Below are positions 7,571 to 17,128 of a stretch of DNA of 64,000 nt, piece by piece. Every line of letters begins with the position of its first letter. The stretch's first letter is position 1. Under the pieces are notes generated by a model. The model did no database searches. It had not been told where the DNA came from and saw nothing but the letters and a program-made list of their open reading frames with translations. The position numbers and the translations under genes were made by a program. The DNA comes from Bacteroides caecigallinarum (GTDB lineage: Bacteria; Bacteroidota; Bacteroidia; Bacteroidales; Bacteroidaceae), in assembly GCF_016902295.1 (NCBI RefSeq), contig NZ_JACJLQ010000012.1:20504-84503 (forward strand), given 5' to 3'.

Positions 7571-10525
7571 TCACTGCAAACTTACCACCCCAATCTTTTT
7601 CTTTCCATCCATTTTCACGGTTAGAGGTTTCTCAAATCTTACCCAACGCAGATACTTTGTTTCCTCCACGGCAGGCAGACTGTCAAGATACTCCTGATTG
7701 TATATTCCGTCGTTCATGAATGCGTTTATCGTGAAATATCCCACGCCGAATGATGTCAGATTCTGGAAGAAGTGAGTTCCCTGGCTCGGATCAACACGAT
7801 AGTTTGTCAGGCCCGCCTCAACAATTATTCTTGCAGCAGAGATGTTAGGCCACTTTACCGGTATGCCTAACCACGTATCGCTACTACCCCATCTTCCCGG
7901 ACCAACAAGAACATAATGCTTTCCCTCGTCGAGGAATTTTTTGTTCAGTTTCTCGATATCGTATGCAATAAGCTGATTGTTCGAAGCCGTATATCCATCG
8001 GTCTTTACATATATAATATCGCATATATCGTCCATCACACCATGTCCGAGCGAATTCTCGCTCTTAAGAATAATCTTATCCTCAGGAATCAGATTGAGGT
8101 CTTCGTCAAGGTCGGCCTTGATATCCACCATAGGACGAATCTGCAGCAGATAAAATACACCGCTTTTTTTGTTCGCATCGAAGTTTACCGCAAATTCTAT
8201 CTCTACCGGACGGCGCATCTCTCCCTGACCGTATTTCTGTGCCAACTGCAACAGCCTTGCAAGCGGGAACACGTCATGCTGAAGTATATTGGCAAATGTT
8301 ATAAGTTTTCGTCCACCGGGGTATATACCGTCACGTATAACCATGTCGTACGGATCGTAAGTGGAAGCTATATAGTTCAATGAGCCATCATCTTCGGCAT
8401 CCTTTACATTAAGTTTCAATAAATTAAAACCATCGTCGAGAGAGAAGTTATGCCCCATGTTTTTAAGGTCGAGAGCATAGAAGCGTGTCTGTGTCTCGCG
8501 CAATGCAATCTCCATCTCGCTGGTTTGCAACACCTTATCAGGATGATAAGGACACACTCTCAACGTAAGTCCCCCATCGACTATATATTTTCCAAGTCCC
8601 AACGCAAGACTTACAGTTCCTTCCTCAGCCAGCTCGTCGTTTATTGGATAATAGTTTATTGAGCGTGCCACACCCGAGATAGCAGGATAATAACGGTCGC
8701 CGTATTGTGTACCGACTACCTCCTGAAGTATTACAGCCATCTTCTCCTGGTCTATGACGTTGCTCGTGGCCTGCATATAAGCCTTGCTGTCCTTGTAGAA
8801 CACAGAGGCATAAACTCCCTTAATGGCATCGCTCAACATACGCAGCATCTCGTACTTATCTTCCAGATAAGGTATCATGTAGGTGGAATATATACCCGCA
8901 AACGGCTGATAATGCGAATCCTCAAGCAAACTGGACGAACGTATGGCTATAGGCGATTTTACTACATCGAAGAAAGCAAAGAAATCTTCTACAAGACGAT
9001 CCGGCAACTTTGCTCTCAGGAATGCCTTGAGAATGACCTCATCGTCGGCATCGCTCAACGCAAGCTGGTAAAGACGGTTAGTGTCCATAAACTCGTCGAA
9101 TATATCTGTACACAAGACCACAGTCTTTGGAATAGCTACTGACGCATTTTCAAAATCTTCGAAGTCCGGATGACGCTTTATGATATAGTCAATAAACGCC
9201 AGACCACGCCCTTTACCTCCCAACGAGCCTTCACCTATTCTGGCAAAGTTTGAGTAACGGTCGAAACGTTCGCGCTTGAATTCGGCTACCACGCCCTGGT
9301 TCTTCATCTTACGGTAGCGCACAATAGCTTCGAAAATAATCTGCCTGTGCGCGTCAAGGTCTTGAAGCGAATCCCAGGTAATTTGCTTAAGGAACTCGGC
9401 AACAGGAAATATTGCGCGCGAGTATAGCCAGCGCGACACATGATTACGGCTTATATGATAATGGAATGAATCGGCCGGAATGGAGAAAACTATATTCTGC
9501 AGTTCCTTAAGATTATGGACTCTGGCCACTTCCTCTTTTGTCTCAGGGTTGATAAATACGAAATCGCCGAAACCAAAGTTTTCCGAAACAGCCTCACGAA
9601 GGTCAATATTCATCTTCTTGGAATTCTTATCGATAAAAACAGCCTTGCATTCATCTGCATACTTGCGATTATCTTCCTCGGACGACTGAAGGATTAGAGG
9701 TACAAACGGGTCTCTATCACGTACCTCTTTGAGAAGCTTTACTCCCGCCAAAGGATCTATCTTGCCTTCATGCGGAAATCTTGCGTCGGATATTATACCC
9801 AATATGTTATTGCTGAACATTTCATACAGGTGCATTGCTTCCTCGTATGAGCGGGCAAGCACAATCTTAGGACGACCACGCATACGAAGTGTACGCTGAT
9901 GCTCGTTCAGCGCCTCTGTCGCAAATTCCTGACTCTGCTTCAGGACAAACTTGTAAAGATTAGGAAGGACTGATGAATAGAAGCGGATTGAGTCCTCTAC
10001 GAGCATTATCATCTGTACCCCCACTTCCTTGATGTCATGTTCGAGGTTCATCTTATCCTCGATAAGCTTTATAATAGACACAAGAAGGTCGGTATTTCCC
10101 AACCAGCAGAAAACATAGTCGAATATGCTTAAATCCTCATGTTCCATTCTTTCTTTTATGCCATGCGAGAATGGAGTAAGGACAATAATAGGAATATGCG
10201 GATATTTGGCCTTGATATCACGACCGATATCGAAAGTGTCGCTACTGTCTGTTCCAGGCATACATATCACAAGGTCGAACATGGTATTGCCCAACTGTTT
10301 CCATGTTTCTTCAGGAGTAGAGACCTGTGTGAAACGTGGAGGATACCTCAAACTCAGGTTCATATATTCAATGAAAATCTTTTCATCTATACGGCCGTCA
10401 TCCTCAAGCATGAATGCATCGTACGGATTTGCCACCAGCAAAACGTTGAATATACGCTTTGTCATAAGATTGGCAAACTGTGTATCCTTAAAATAAAGAA
10501 GGTTTAACTTTAGCTTACTGAGCAT
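7571..10525 (-). CDS. Double receiver-like / PEP-pyruvate-binding (PPDK N-like) domain protein
   Basis: 984 aa. The N-terminus carries two receiver-like segments: about residues 24-140 (IFNVLLVANPYD, FDLVICMPG, IPIIVLTPFS) and about 168-305 (MIMLVEDS, IISDARFP, VPLILQSSEE). From about 425 to 800 lies an ATP-grasp region like the N-terminal half of pyruvate phosphate dikinase/PEP synthase (GEGSLGGKGRGLAF, SPIAIRSSSLLEDS, EIEFAVNF, FYLLQIRPM). No phosphohistidine swivel motif or PEP-binding barrel is visible, so it is unlikely to be a complete PEP synthase. The C-terminal part contains GPGRWGSSDTWLGIPV. Annotations as PEP synthase are therefore doubtful; a signal-controlled phosphotransferase or ATP-dependent enzyme is possible. 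It is transcribed alone and ends against the restriction cassette. Confidence 0.85.
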   Translation of the reverse strand: MLSKLKLNLLYFKDTQFANLMTKRIFNVLLVANPYDAFMLEDDGRIDEKIFIEYMNLSLRYPPRFTQVSTPEETWKQLGNTMFDLVICMPGTDSSDTFDIGRDIKAKYPHIPIIVLTPFSHGIKERMEHEDLSIFDYVFCWLGNTDLLVSIIKLIEDKMNLEHDIKEVGVQMIMLVEDSIRFYSSVLPNLYKFVLKQSQEFATEALNEHQRTLRMRGRPKIVLARSYEEAMHLYEMFSNNILGIISDARFPHEGKIDPLAGVKLLKEVRDRDPFVPLILQSSEEDNRKYADECKAVFIDKNSKKMNIDLREAVSENFGFGDFVFINPETKEEVARVHNLKELQNIVFSIPADSFHYHISRNHVSRWLYSRAIFPVAEFLKQITWDSLQDLDAHRQIIFEAIVRYRKMKNQGVVAEFKRERFDRYSNFARIGEGSLGGKGRGLAFIDYIIKRHPDFEDFENASVAIPKTVVLCTDIFDEFMDTNRLYQLALSDADDEVILKAFLRAKLPDRLVEDFFAFFDVVKSPIAIRSSSLLEDSHYQPFAGIYSTYMIPYLEDKYEMLRMLSDAIKGVYASVFYKDSKAYMQATSNVIDQEKMAVILQEVVGTQYGDRYYPAISGVARSINYYPINDELAEEGTVSLALGLGKYIVDGGLTLRVCPYHPDKVLQTSEMEIALRETQTRFYALDLKNMGHNFSLDDGFNLLKLNVKDAEDDGSLNYIASTYDPYDMVIRDGIYPGGRKLITFANILQHDVFPLARLLQLAQKYGQGEMRRPVEIEFAVNFDANKKSGVFYLLQIRPMVDIKADLDEDLNLIPEDKIILKSENSLGHGVMDDICDIIYVKTDGYTASNNQLIAYDIEKLNKKFLDEGKHYVLVGPGRWGSSDTWLGIPVKWPNISAARIIVEAGLTNYRVDPSQGTHFFQNLTSFGVGYFTINAFMNDGIYNQEYLDSLPAVEETKYLRWVRFEKPLTVKMDGKKKIGVVSLQ

Positions 10526-10628
10526 AGTAAATATTGATTTATCTTGTTTCTAAAAAACAAAAATCGGCATTTATATCGGTATTTGCAATATAAAACGCAA
10601 ATAAAATATAAAGTAAGTTACCATGAAT

Positions 10629-11651
10629 TTACGGCAAATACACTTCAAGTTCCATCAGTACCGGCAAATGGTCGCTATATCCACCCTTATATCTCATACC
10701 GTTGTACGTCCTGAATGGCATGTCGCCGCCGAATTTTTCATCTTCTTCCATCAGAAAGGGAAAATCGAGTATTCTCACTTTGCCGTAATCTGTCCTTATG
10801 TTGCCGTTTCCAAGTAGATTACCATTCACAATCATCTGGTCTAAACTTCCCCACTCTCCACGATACTTATATGTTCCCGAAGGTTTCCCATCCATAAGAT
10901 TATACAAATTACTGACTTCCGTTCTGCCAGACGGCTTCTGTGCCTTAAGTATCTCTACAAGTGATTTGTCATCAGGATAGTCATTAAAATCGCCCATTAT
11001 TATAATATTGGGATTTAGCCTTGTACTCATAACACTGTCCGAAAGAGATTTCAGACACCTGGCAGCCATAATCCTGAAAGGTTCAGTCTTCAGTCTGCCT
11101 CCTGAACGCGACGGGAAATGTGCAAGAAACACATCGAGAGTATCTCCCGAAACTATCCTTCCTGAGACGTGAAGTATATCGCGAGTTGGCTTCCCACCTA
11201 TTTCCTGAACAGGTACTCTTACAGTCTGACTTGCAAGAAGTCTGAAAGTATATGGCTGATATAACAAAAGGACATCTATTCCGCGTTCGTCCGGTGAGTC
11301 AGTCATCACATATTCATACCCTAATTCACGTAAAGGAGAATACTTAGTAAGAGTCTCGGCGCAATATTCATTTTCCACCTCACACAGTCCTATTATATCC
11401 GGAGCATTATCCATCGAAGCGGAATATATCACCTTGGATATGTTTACAGCCTTACTGAAATATTTCCTGTAATTCCATCCACGGGGACTGTCAGGTAGGA
11501 AATCAAAATCATTCTTTAAAGAATCATGACGACAATCGAAAAAGTTCTCTGTGTTATACTCCATCACTAAAAAACGCTGTTGGGCAGCAAGGCTCACCGT
11601 AATGAACCCTACTGCCCAACATAACAGCATTTTTCTTATAACCATTATCAT
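10629..11651 (-). CDS. Secreted endonuclease/exonuclease/phosphatase (EEP) family protein
   Basis: 340 aa with an N-terminal signal peptide (about residues 1-23, ending LAAQQ). The EEP fold motifs appear in order: MEYNTENFFD, GLCEVEN with the metal-binding Glu, DERGIDVLLL, LAHFPSRSGG, IMGDFNDYPDD and YSDHLPVLMEL with the catalytic His. The family hydrolyses phosphodiester or phosphomonoester bonds (nucleic acids, inositol phosphates, sphingomyelin) using Mg2+. With an export signal this member probably acts in the periplasm or at the surface; the substrate is unknown. Its start codon overlaps the stop codon of pepD (ATGA at 11648-11651), so the two are translationally coupled. Confidence 0.9.
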   Translation of the reverse strand: MIMVIRKMLLCWAVGFITVSLAAQQRFLVMEYNTENFFDCRHDSLKNDFDFLPDSPRGWNYRKYFSKAVNISKVIYSASMDNAPDIIGLCEVENEYCAETLTKYSPLRELGYEYVMTDSPDERGIDVLLLYQPYTFRLLASQTVRVPVQEIGGKPTRDILHVSGRIVSGDTLDVFLAHFPSRSGGRLKTEPFRIMAARCLKSLSDSVMSTRLNPNIIIMGDFNDYPDDKSLVEILKAQKPSGRTEVSNLYNLMDGKPSGTYKYRGEWGSLDQMIVNGNLLGNGNIRTDYGKVRILDFPFLMEEDEKFGGDMPFRTYNGMRYKGGYSDHLPVLMELEVYLP

Positions 11652-13105
11652 GCTTTCGCAGGAATATTCTTAAGTACGTCAAGTAAATGTCTCCAGAACT
11701 TATCTACAGTCGGGATAAGCATCCTTTCGTCCGGTGAATGAACACCTCTCAAAGTAGGACCGAAAGATACCATATCAAGAGAAGGGTATTTCTCAAGGAA
11801 CAGTCCGCATTCAAGACCAGCGTGAATGGCCTTCACTTTAGGCTCTGTAGCAAACAGTTTCTTATAGCTTTCTACTGCCACATTAAGAATTTCTGACGAA
11901 GGATTTGGTTTCCATCCAGGATAGCCGTCACCTGTAGTCACTGTCGCTCCACCAAGTTCGAATGCCGAACGCACTGTCTGCGACATGTCAATGCGTGAAG
12001 ACAGAATAGAACTGCGCTGGCTTGTCACAACAACTATCTGTCCGTCTTTCATCTTTACAGAAGCTAAGTTTGAAGATGTTTCTACCAGACCTTCCATATC
12101 CTGACTCATAGCGAACACACCGTTATGCACGGCATGAATTGAATTAAGGAAATTCATCATAGCCTGTTTTTCAATAACCTGAGGCATAGCTGTCTCAGAT
12201 TCAAGATCCATTTTTATATTAGGTTCAGTCACCGAAAATTCATTTTCCACCTCGGCAAGGAAGATATTCAGGTCAACGCGTACAGACTCTTTATCTTTCA
12301 TCGGCACCGCACATACGGCATGAGCCTCGCGAGGTATGGCATTATGCAGGTTTCCACCGTCTATCTCAGCTATACGCAAATCATATCTTGCGGACAGCTG
12401 CATCAGATAACGATTGAGCAACTTATTTGCGTTAGCTCTTTTCTTATTGATGTCATCGCCCGAATGTCCACCGGTAAGTCCTTTCACAGTTACACTGAAG
12501 AAGAAATATCCTTCAGGTGAGTTTACCATCGGACAAGGAAATAAAGCTGTCGTACCAGCACCACCGGCACATCCTATAAACAGTTCGCCTTCGTCTTCCG
12601 AGTCAAGATTCAGAAGTATGTCGCCGTTCATAAAACCTTCTTTCAATGCAAATGCTCCTGTAAGACCTGTTTCTTCATCCACCGTGAACAGACATTCAAC
12701 AGGACCATGCCGCAAATCATCTGATGCCAGTACAGCCAGCTGAGTTGCAACACCGATACCATTGTCCGCACCGAGAGTAGTACCTTTAGCCTTCAGCCAT
12801 TCACCATCAATATATGTTTGGATTGGGTCGTTTTCGAAATCATGTACAGTATCATTATTCTTTTCGCAAACCATATCTATATGCGACTGCAGAATTACGG
12901 TCTTTCTGTCTTCCATTCCAGGAGTGGCATTCTTTTTTATCAGGACATTTCCGGCTTCATCCACTTTATATTCCAATCCTTTGCTTTCGGCAAAAGCGAT
13001 AAGATAAGCACGGATTTTCTCTTCCTTTTTAGAAGGACGGGGAACCTGACATATTTCGTCGAAATAATGAAAAACAATCTTAGGAGTCAAATCTTTTACT
13101 TCCAT
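11648..13105 (-). CDS. pepD: Aminoacyl-histidine dipeptidase (peptidase D, M20C)
   Basis: 485 aa. Cytosolic zinc dipeptidase of the M20C family, acting on Xaa-His and other dipeptides. Visible features: ILQSHIDMVCEKN (zinc His and Asp), GADNGIGVA, the catalytic VDEETGLTGA glutamates, LNLDSEDEGELFIGCAGG, the lid-domain GLTGGHSGDDI, and the C-terminal AIHAGLECGLF and GVHSPDER segments. The start MEVKDLTPKIVFHYFDEI matches the usual N-terminus. It is the upstream gene of a two-gene operon with the EEP hydrolase, overlapping by four bases. Peptide use fits the several other peptidases in the window. Confidence 0.96.
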   Translation of the reverse strand: MEVKDLTPKIVFHYFDEICQVPRPSKKEEKIRAYLIAFAESKGLEYKVDEAGNVLIKKNATPGMEDRKTVILQSHIDMVCEKNNDTVHDFENDPIQTYIDGEWLKAKGTTLGADNGIGVATQLAVLASDDLRHGPVECLFTVDEETGLTGAFALKEGFMNGDILLNLDSEDEGELFIGCAGGAGTTALFPCPMVNSPEGYFFFSVTVKGLTGGHSGDDINKKRANANKLLNRYLMQLSARYDLRIAEIDGGNLHNAIPREAHAVCAVPMKDKESVRVDLNIFLAEVENEFSVTEPNIKMDLESETAMPQVIEKQAMMNFLNSIHAVHNGVFAMSQDMEGLVETSSNLASVKMKDGQIVVVTSQRSSILSSRIDMSQTVRSAFELGGATVTTGDGYPGWKPNPSSEILNVAVESYKKLFATEPKVKAIHAGLECGLFLEKYPSLDMVSFGPTLRGVHSPDERMLIPTVDKFWRHLLDVLKNIPAKA

Positions 13106-13340
13106 AATAATCAGTATTAAGCATTTATGTATTTATTTTCTATGTAAAAATAAGTTAAATAAGCCGATTTACACCTTTATAATGACTTTTTTAAAAGCAT
13201 TGTGAAGTTTTAATCGTAACAAAACTATATATTTGCACCACAAAAATAGTGAAAGGTGAGCGGAGAGGCAAATGAAAAAGGTAGTTTTTCAAATTTTGAC
13301 TATCCCTAACAGTATCCTATTTATCATAAAAACTATAGCA

Positions 13341-13568
13341 ATGCTTAAGATAATACTCGCTACACTTATAATAGTAGCTGTCTGTATAGCACTATTATGC
13401 GTAAAAATACTGTTCAAAAAGAACGGACGTTTCCCTAATACACATGTTAGCGGAAGTAAAGCCATGCGTGAAAGAGGCATCGGATGCGTACAATCGCAGG
13501 ACAGAGAGCAGCGTAAAACCAATCCTAACGCCATCTCGGAAAGACAGAAAAATGAAGAAGAAGAATAA
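13341..13568 (+). CDS. Small conserved membrane protein (75 aa)
   Basis: 75 aa from ATG 13341 (MLKIILATL). An in-frame ATG at 13272 would add 23 residues but lies close to the promoter-like TATATTTG at 13228-13235, so the shorter form is preferred. One hydrophobic helix occupies about residues 2-20. The cytoplasmic part contains GRFPNTHVSGSKAMRERGI followed by CVQSQDRE. I recall closely similar short proteins in other Bacteroides but no known function. It lies 24 bp upstream of the Skp-like lipoprotein gene, so the two probably form an operon. Confidence 0.75.
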   Translation: MLKIILATLIIVAVCIALLCVKILFKKNGRFPNTHVSGSKAMRERGIGCVQSQDREQRKTNPNAISERQKNEEEE

Positions 13569-13592
13569 TTAACTTAAATGATATAGAAATTT

Positions 13593-14195
13593 ATGAGAAA
13601 GACTAAGAACATCCTTAAAGGATTTTTAGCTGTGGTTATGGCTGTAATGTTTGTACAGTGCGCAGGAAACAATGGTGAATCAACACAGACAGCAGCACCT
13701 GTTGCAGCTACCGGTACAACAAACATGAAGATTGCATACGTAGAAATAGACTCGCTTCTTACAAAATACCGTTTCTGGAACGACCTGAACGAACTTATGA
13801 TTAAGAAGGAAGAAAATATCCGTACTACTCTTAACGAAAAGGCAAAAGCTCTTGATGCAGCAATGAAAGAATTCCAGCGTAAATATGAAAACAATGGTTT
13901 CGTAAGTGCTGAAAGCGCTCAGCAGCAGCAGAACCGCATCATCAAACAGCAGCAGGATCTTCAGGTTTTGCAGGAAAAACTTAGCAAGGACCTTGCTGAC
14001 GAAAATCAGAAGAACAGTCTTCAGCTGAGAGACTCTATCAACTCATTCCTTAAAATCTACAACAAGGATAAAGGTTATAGCTTGATTATCAGTAACACAG
14101 GTTTCGACAACCTTCTTTATGCAGATCCTGCATATAATATCACACAGGAAATTGTTGACGGACTTAACGCACGTTACTCGGGTATCAACAAATAA
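13593..14195 (+). CDS. OmpH/Skp-like periplasmic lipoprotein
   Basis: 200 aa. The N-terminus has a hydrophobic segment and a lipobox-like VQCAG (Cys near residue 23), so it is probably a lipoprotein. From about residue 45 it resembles Skp/OmpH: MKIAYVEIDSLL, then a long Gln- and Lys-rich helical region (about 75-155, with QQQQNRIIKQQQDL) and the C-terminal GYSLIISNTGFDNLLYADP. Skp trimers hold unfolded outer-membrane proteins in a coiled-coil cavity on their way to the BAM complex. The lipid anchor is an unusual addition to the soluble enterobacterial form. A hairpin and a terminator follow. Confidence 0.88.
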   Translation: MRKTKNILKGFLAVVMAVMFVQCAGNNGESTQTAAPVAATGTTNMKIAYVEIDSLLTKYRFWNDLNELMIKKEENIRTTLNEKAKALDAAMKEFQRKYENNGFVSAESAQQQQNRIIKQQQDLQVLQEKLSKDLADENQKNSLQLRDSINSFLKIYNKDKGYSLIISNTGFDNLLYADPAYNITQEIVDGLNARYSGINK

Positions 14196-14201
14196 TAACT
14201 T

Positions 14202-14240
14202 TTTAAATAGTGTTTAAACAGCATTTAAACACTATTTAAA
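14202..14240. repeat. 11-nt-period TTTAAA repeat forming a perfect 17-bp hairpin
   Basis: TTTAAA occurs at 14202, 14213, 14224 and 14235, exactly 11 nt apart. Bases 14202-14218 and 14224-14240 are a perfect 17-bp inverted repeat around a 5-nt loop. It follows the Skp-like gene directly and precedes a separate terminator hairpin, so it is not itself the T-tract terminator. Confidence 0.9.
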
Positions 14241-14255
14241 GCACAAAATGAAAAT

Positions 14256-14288
14256 AAAAAAAAGGTGGATTTTTTCCACCTTTTTTTA
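14256..14288 (+). terminator. Rho-independent terminator after the Skp-like gene
   Basis: GGTGGA at 14264-14269 pairs with TCCACC at 14275-14280. The stem is flanked by an A-run on the left and seven Ts on the right, so it may work in both directions. It separates the Skp-like transcript from thioredoxin. Confidence 0.85.
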
Positions 14289-14361
14289 TTTTTGTATCGA
14301 ACAAAAGCTATGTCTAGTTTGTTTTATAACTAAATCACGACAACATACAACGATAGACATT

Positions 14362-14661
14362 ATGGAAACTTTTCACGAATTAATATCTTCATCAGACGTA
14401 CCTGTAATTGTGGATTTCTTTGCTGAATGGTGCAGTCCTTGCAAAACCATGTCTCCTATTCTGAAACAGGTTAAAGATATGCAAGGCGACAAGGTGCGAA
14501 TAGTAAAAGTAGATGTTGATAAAAATAATGCACTTGCCATGCAATACAGCATACAGTCTGTACCTACACTGATGATTTTCAAAAACGGAAAACAAATGTG
14601 GAGACAAAGTGGAGTAATAAACGCTGGAGAGTTGAATAAAATCGTAGAAATGTTCAAATAA
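14362..14661 (+). CDS. trxA: Thioredoxin
   Basis: 99 aa from ATG 14362 (METFHELI). An upstream in-frame ATG at 14248 lies before and inside the terminator hairpin and is rejected. The thioredoxin fold is complete: VIVDFFAEWCSPCKTM around residues 16-31, VRIVKVDVDKN, SVPTLMIFKNGKQ with the cis-proline, and the GELNKIVEMF helix. The active site reads WCSPCK rather than the canonical WCGPCK. It reduces protein disulfides in the cytosol, normally with thioredoxin reductase. A TATTTTTG promoter-like element at 14287-14294 sits just after the preceding terminator. Confidence 0.92.
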   Translation: METFHELISSSDVPVIVDFFAEWCSPCKTMSPILKQVKDMQGDKVRIVKVDVDKNNALAMQYSIQSVPTLMIFKNGKQMWRQSGVINAGELNKIVEMFK

Positions 14662-14707
14662 AAAATAATTAAACACTCATTTTTCATCATTTATTGTTCA
14701 AATAAAA

Positions 14708-14751
14708 CAGCCATCTAATTCGCAACATTATGTTTATGAATTAGTTGGCTG
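14708..14751. terminator. Shared hairpin between convergent trxA and the S9 peptidase gene
   Basis: CAGCCATCTAATTC (14708-14721) pairs with GAATTAGTTGGCTG (14738-14751) with one mismatch. A T-rich run follows on the plus strand and an A-rich run precedes it, so it can end both converging transcripts. Confidence 0.75.
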
Positions 14752-14762
14752 ATTTTATTATT

Positions 14763-17018
14763 TTATTTTTTTATTTTATCCCATGAAGGAGGATTGACAC
14801 CCATAAGATGCTTTACAAAAAAGTCATATCTTTTATGTTCACCGAAGTCATCACCCATAGTATGACGTGCTCCCGGAATAACAACAAGTTCGAAATCTTT
14901 ACCTGCTTTAATCAAAGCATTAACCACCTGCATTGTTGAAGCAGGATCAACATTATCATCCATTTCGCCTACCACAAGCATCAATGGTCTGGTAAGTAAA
15001 TGTGCATTATCAACATTCGAACATGCAGAATAAGACTCATCAACCGGATATCCCATCCAAAGCTCATTCCACCATATCTTATCCATACGGTTGTCATGAC
15101 ATCCACATGCCGAGTATGCAGCCTTATAGAACTCAGGATGGAATAAAACCGCACCTGTAGATTCCTGTCCCCCAGCTGAACAGCCAAATATTCCTACTCT
15201 GTCAATGTCCATATAAGGATACTTCTTTGCCGCAGCCTTTATCCATGCGATATGGTCTGGCAGTCCGGCATCCTTCAGATTCTTATAGCATACTTCTTCA
15301 AACTCCTTTGAACGGAAAGATGTAGTCATTCCGTCAACCTGAACAACAATAAATCCCAGTTCTGCCAGAGATGTCATCCACCAGTTATATGAAGAGAATG
15401 TTTTAGGAACATACTGGTCGCCAGGTCCTGAATAGATATATTCTACTATCGGATACTTCTTGCTTGGATCAAAATTTGAAGGACGGTAAATAACTCCCCA
15501 GATATCAGTCTTTCCGTCACGGCCTTTTGCCGAAAATACTTCAGGAGCCTTCCAGCCATTTTCCACCAATGCAGAAATATCAGCCTTCTCAAGATTCATA
15601 CATATCTTGCCATTACTTGCGTTACGAAGAACAGCTACAGGAGCCTGGTCTACCTTACTATATACATCTACAAGATATTTATGGTCGGCAGAGAAGCAGC
15701 ATTTGTGCATACCCTCTTCAGGAGTCAGTTCCACCATACCTGTACCGTCAAAGTTTATCTTATAGTAATGTATCAGATACGGGTCTTCATTCTTATTCAT
15801 ACCATTGGCAGAGAAATAGATTTCCTCATTCTGCTCGTCAACGTATTGTACGCCACGGACGTACCACTCGCCTTTAGTAATCTGATGTGTAGGTTTTCCA
15901 GTAGCACGATCATACATATAGAGATGATTGTAATTATCTCTCTCGCTAGACCAGATAATTCTCTTGCCGTCGCTTAGATAATTGCGGTATATACGCGGGT
16001 AATTTACGTATTTCTCTTCTTTTTCTTCAATCAGAGTACGCACACTTCCGTCCGTAGCCGACATTTCAAGAACTCTATATACCTTATGACCACGTTCATT
16101 ATACTCGAACGTCACTGCCTTACTATCATCATTCCATGAAGGGCCAAGTAATTCATACTGATGACTGAACAGTTCTGTAGAAGGAATCAATGCCTTTCCT
16201 GTCTCTACATTAAAGATACACGGAACCTTGAATCTAAGTTCATCGCCGGGCTTGGCATACTCCTGCTTGTGTAACTTCGGCTGAAGCTGGTCTGAAGGAG
16301 ACGATTCTACATAATATACATAACGTTTCTCAATAGGACGTATCCGGCATGAAACGACAGACTTAGAATCCGGCGACCATTGGATATATGAAGAATAATA
16401 ATTACTCAATGTTCCATCGATACTCAATTGCTTTTCCTTACCGGTAGGGATTTCGCGCACATATACATTATCATTCTTGATAAATGCTACATATTTGCCA
16501 TCGGGCGATGTAACCGGAGAACCGTTTTTCTCATCATCTACTACCATCCAATGAGGCTGCGGAGAGGCAGGCTGGACATTTCCTTCCGAAACAAGACGAT
16601 TTTTCTTTAAACTATAAGCCCAATGCTTGCCATCAAAGATAAAGCGCAGTGTATCTTGCCTCTCATTAAAAAGCACACTGTTAAGAGATAATGCGTATGG
16701 TTCTACTTCCTTTCCTGATAGCTCAGAAAGTGCCGCCGACAGCTTCTCATGATTAAACAAAGGAATACGCTTTGAGTCAGAAGCATCTACCTTGACATAT
16801 TCCTTGCCTTTTTCTGTATTACGGATATACCAGAACGCATCACTCTTGTTTATCCAATGAGGTACGACATCACTATACAGGACGTTTCTTGCACTATATT
16901 TCTGACGAAGGCTATAAGCACGATTATAGTCCTCTACCGTACCTTGAGCCAAAACTTCAGCAGAAAAAGAACATGCAAGTCCCAATAACAGAAAGCTCGA
17001 TTTTAAATAGTTGTTCAT
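14763..17018 (-). CDS. Secreted S9 family prolyl/dipeptidyl peptidase (DPP-IV-like)
   Basis: 751 aa. A signal peptide (about residues 1-25) is followed by a DPP-IV-type beta-propeller (about 60-480, with repeats such as VTSPDGKYVAFI, IQWSPDSKSVVS and IIWSSERDNYNHLYMYD). The C-terminal alpha/beta-hydrolase carries the serine motif GCSAGGQES, the Asp in GEMDDNVDPAS and the His in GARHTMGDD. The family removes dipeptides after proline or alanine, here probably in the periplasm. It is monocistronic on the minus strand. A second S9 member lies at 41475; the two differ around the catalytic serine (GCSAGG against GWSFGG), suggesting distinct specificities. Confidence 0.93.
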   Translation of the reverse strand: MNNYLKSSFLLLGLACSFSAEVLAQGTVEDYNRAYSLRQKYSARNVLYSDVVPHWINKSDAFWYIRNTEKGKEYVKVDASDSKRIPLFNHEKLSAALSELSGKEVEPYALSLNSVLFNERQDTLRFIFDGKHWAYSLKKNRLVSEGNVQPASPQPHWMVVDDEKNGSPVTSPDGKYVAFIKNDNVYVREIPTGKEKQLSIDGTLSNYYSSYIQWSPDSKSVVSCRIRPIEKRYVYYVESSPSDQLQPKLHKQEYAKPGDELRFKVPCIFNVETGKALIPSTELFSHQYELLGPSWNDDSKAVTFEYNERGHKVYRVLEMSATDGSVRTLIEEKEEKYVNYPRIYRNYLSDGKRIIWSSERDNYNHLYMYDRATGKPTHQITKGEWYVRGVQYVDEQNEEIYFSANGMNKNEDPYLIHYYKINFDGTGMVELTPEEGMHKCCFSADHKYLVDVYSKVDQAPVAVLRNASNGKICMNLEKADISALVENGWKAPEVFSAKGRDGKTDIWGVIYRPSNFDPSKKYPIVEYIYSGPGDQYVPKTFSSYNWWMTSLAELGFIVVQVDGMTTSFRSKEFEEVCYKNLKDAGLPDHIAWIKAAAKKYPYMDIDRVGIFGCSAGGQESTGAVLFHPEFYKAAYSACGCHDNRMDKIWWNELWMGYPVDESYSACSNVDNAHLLTRPLMLVVGEMDDNVDPASTMQVVNALIKAGKDFELVVIPGARHTMGDDFGEHKRYDFFVKHLMGVNPPSWDKIKK

Positions 17019-17128
17019 AATTGAAATTACCTTTCAAAATAATAATAAAACATTCATTTTACATCTATTATTTAAATAAGGATGAAAGTTATACAAATAA
17101 AATTTTCAGCCATATGTTGCTTCTTATA

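Noticed and set aside
7571..10525. Complete phosphoenolpyruvate synthase
   Set aside because: The swivelling phosphohistidine motif and the PEP-binding barrel are not found in the chain, so the simple name is not supported.
13272..13340. Longer start for the small membrane protein
   Set aside because: It would add 23 residues of leader-derived sequence close to the promoter, and the shorter product has a normal one-helix layout.
13593..14195. Skp-like gene followed directly by a coupled thioredoxin starting at 14248
   Set aside because: That start lies before and inside the terminator hairpin; the thioredoxin fold starts at 14362.
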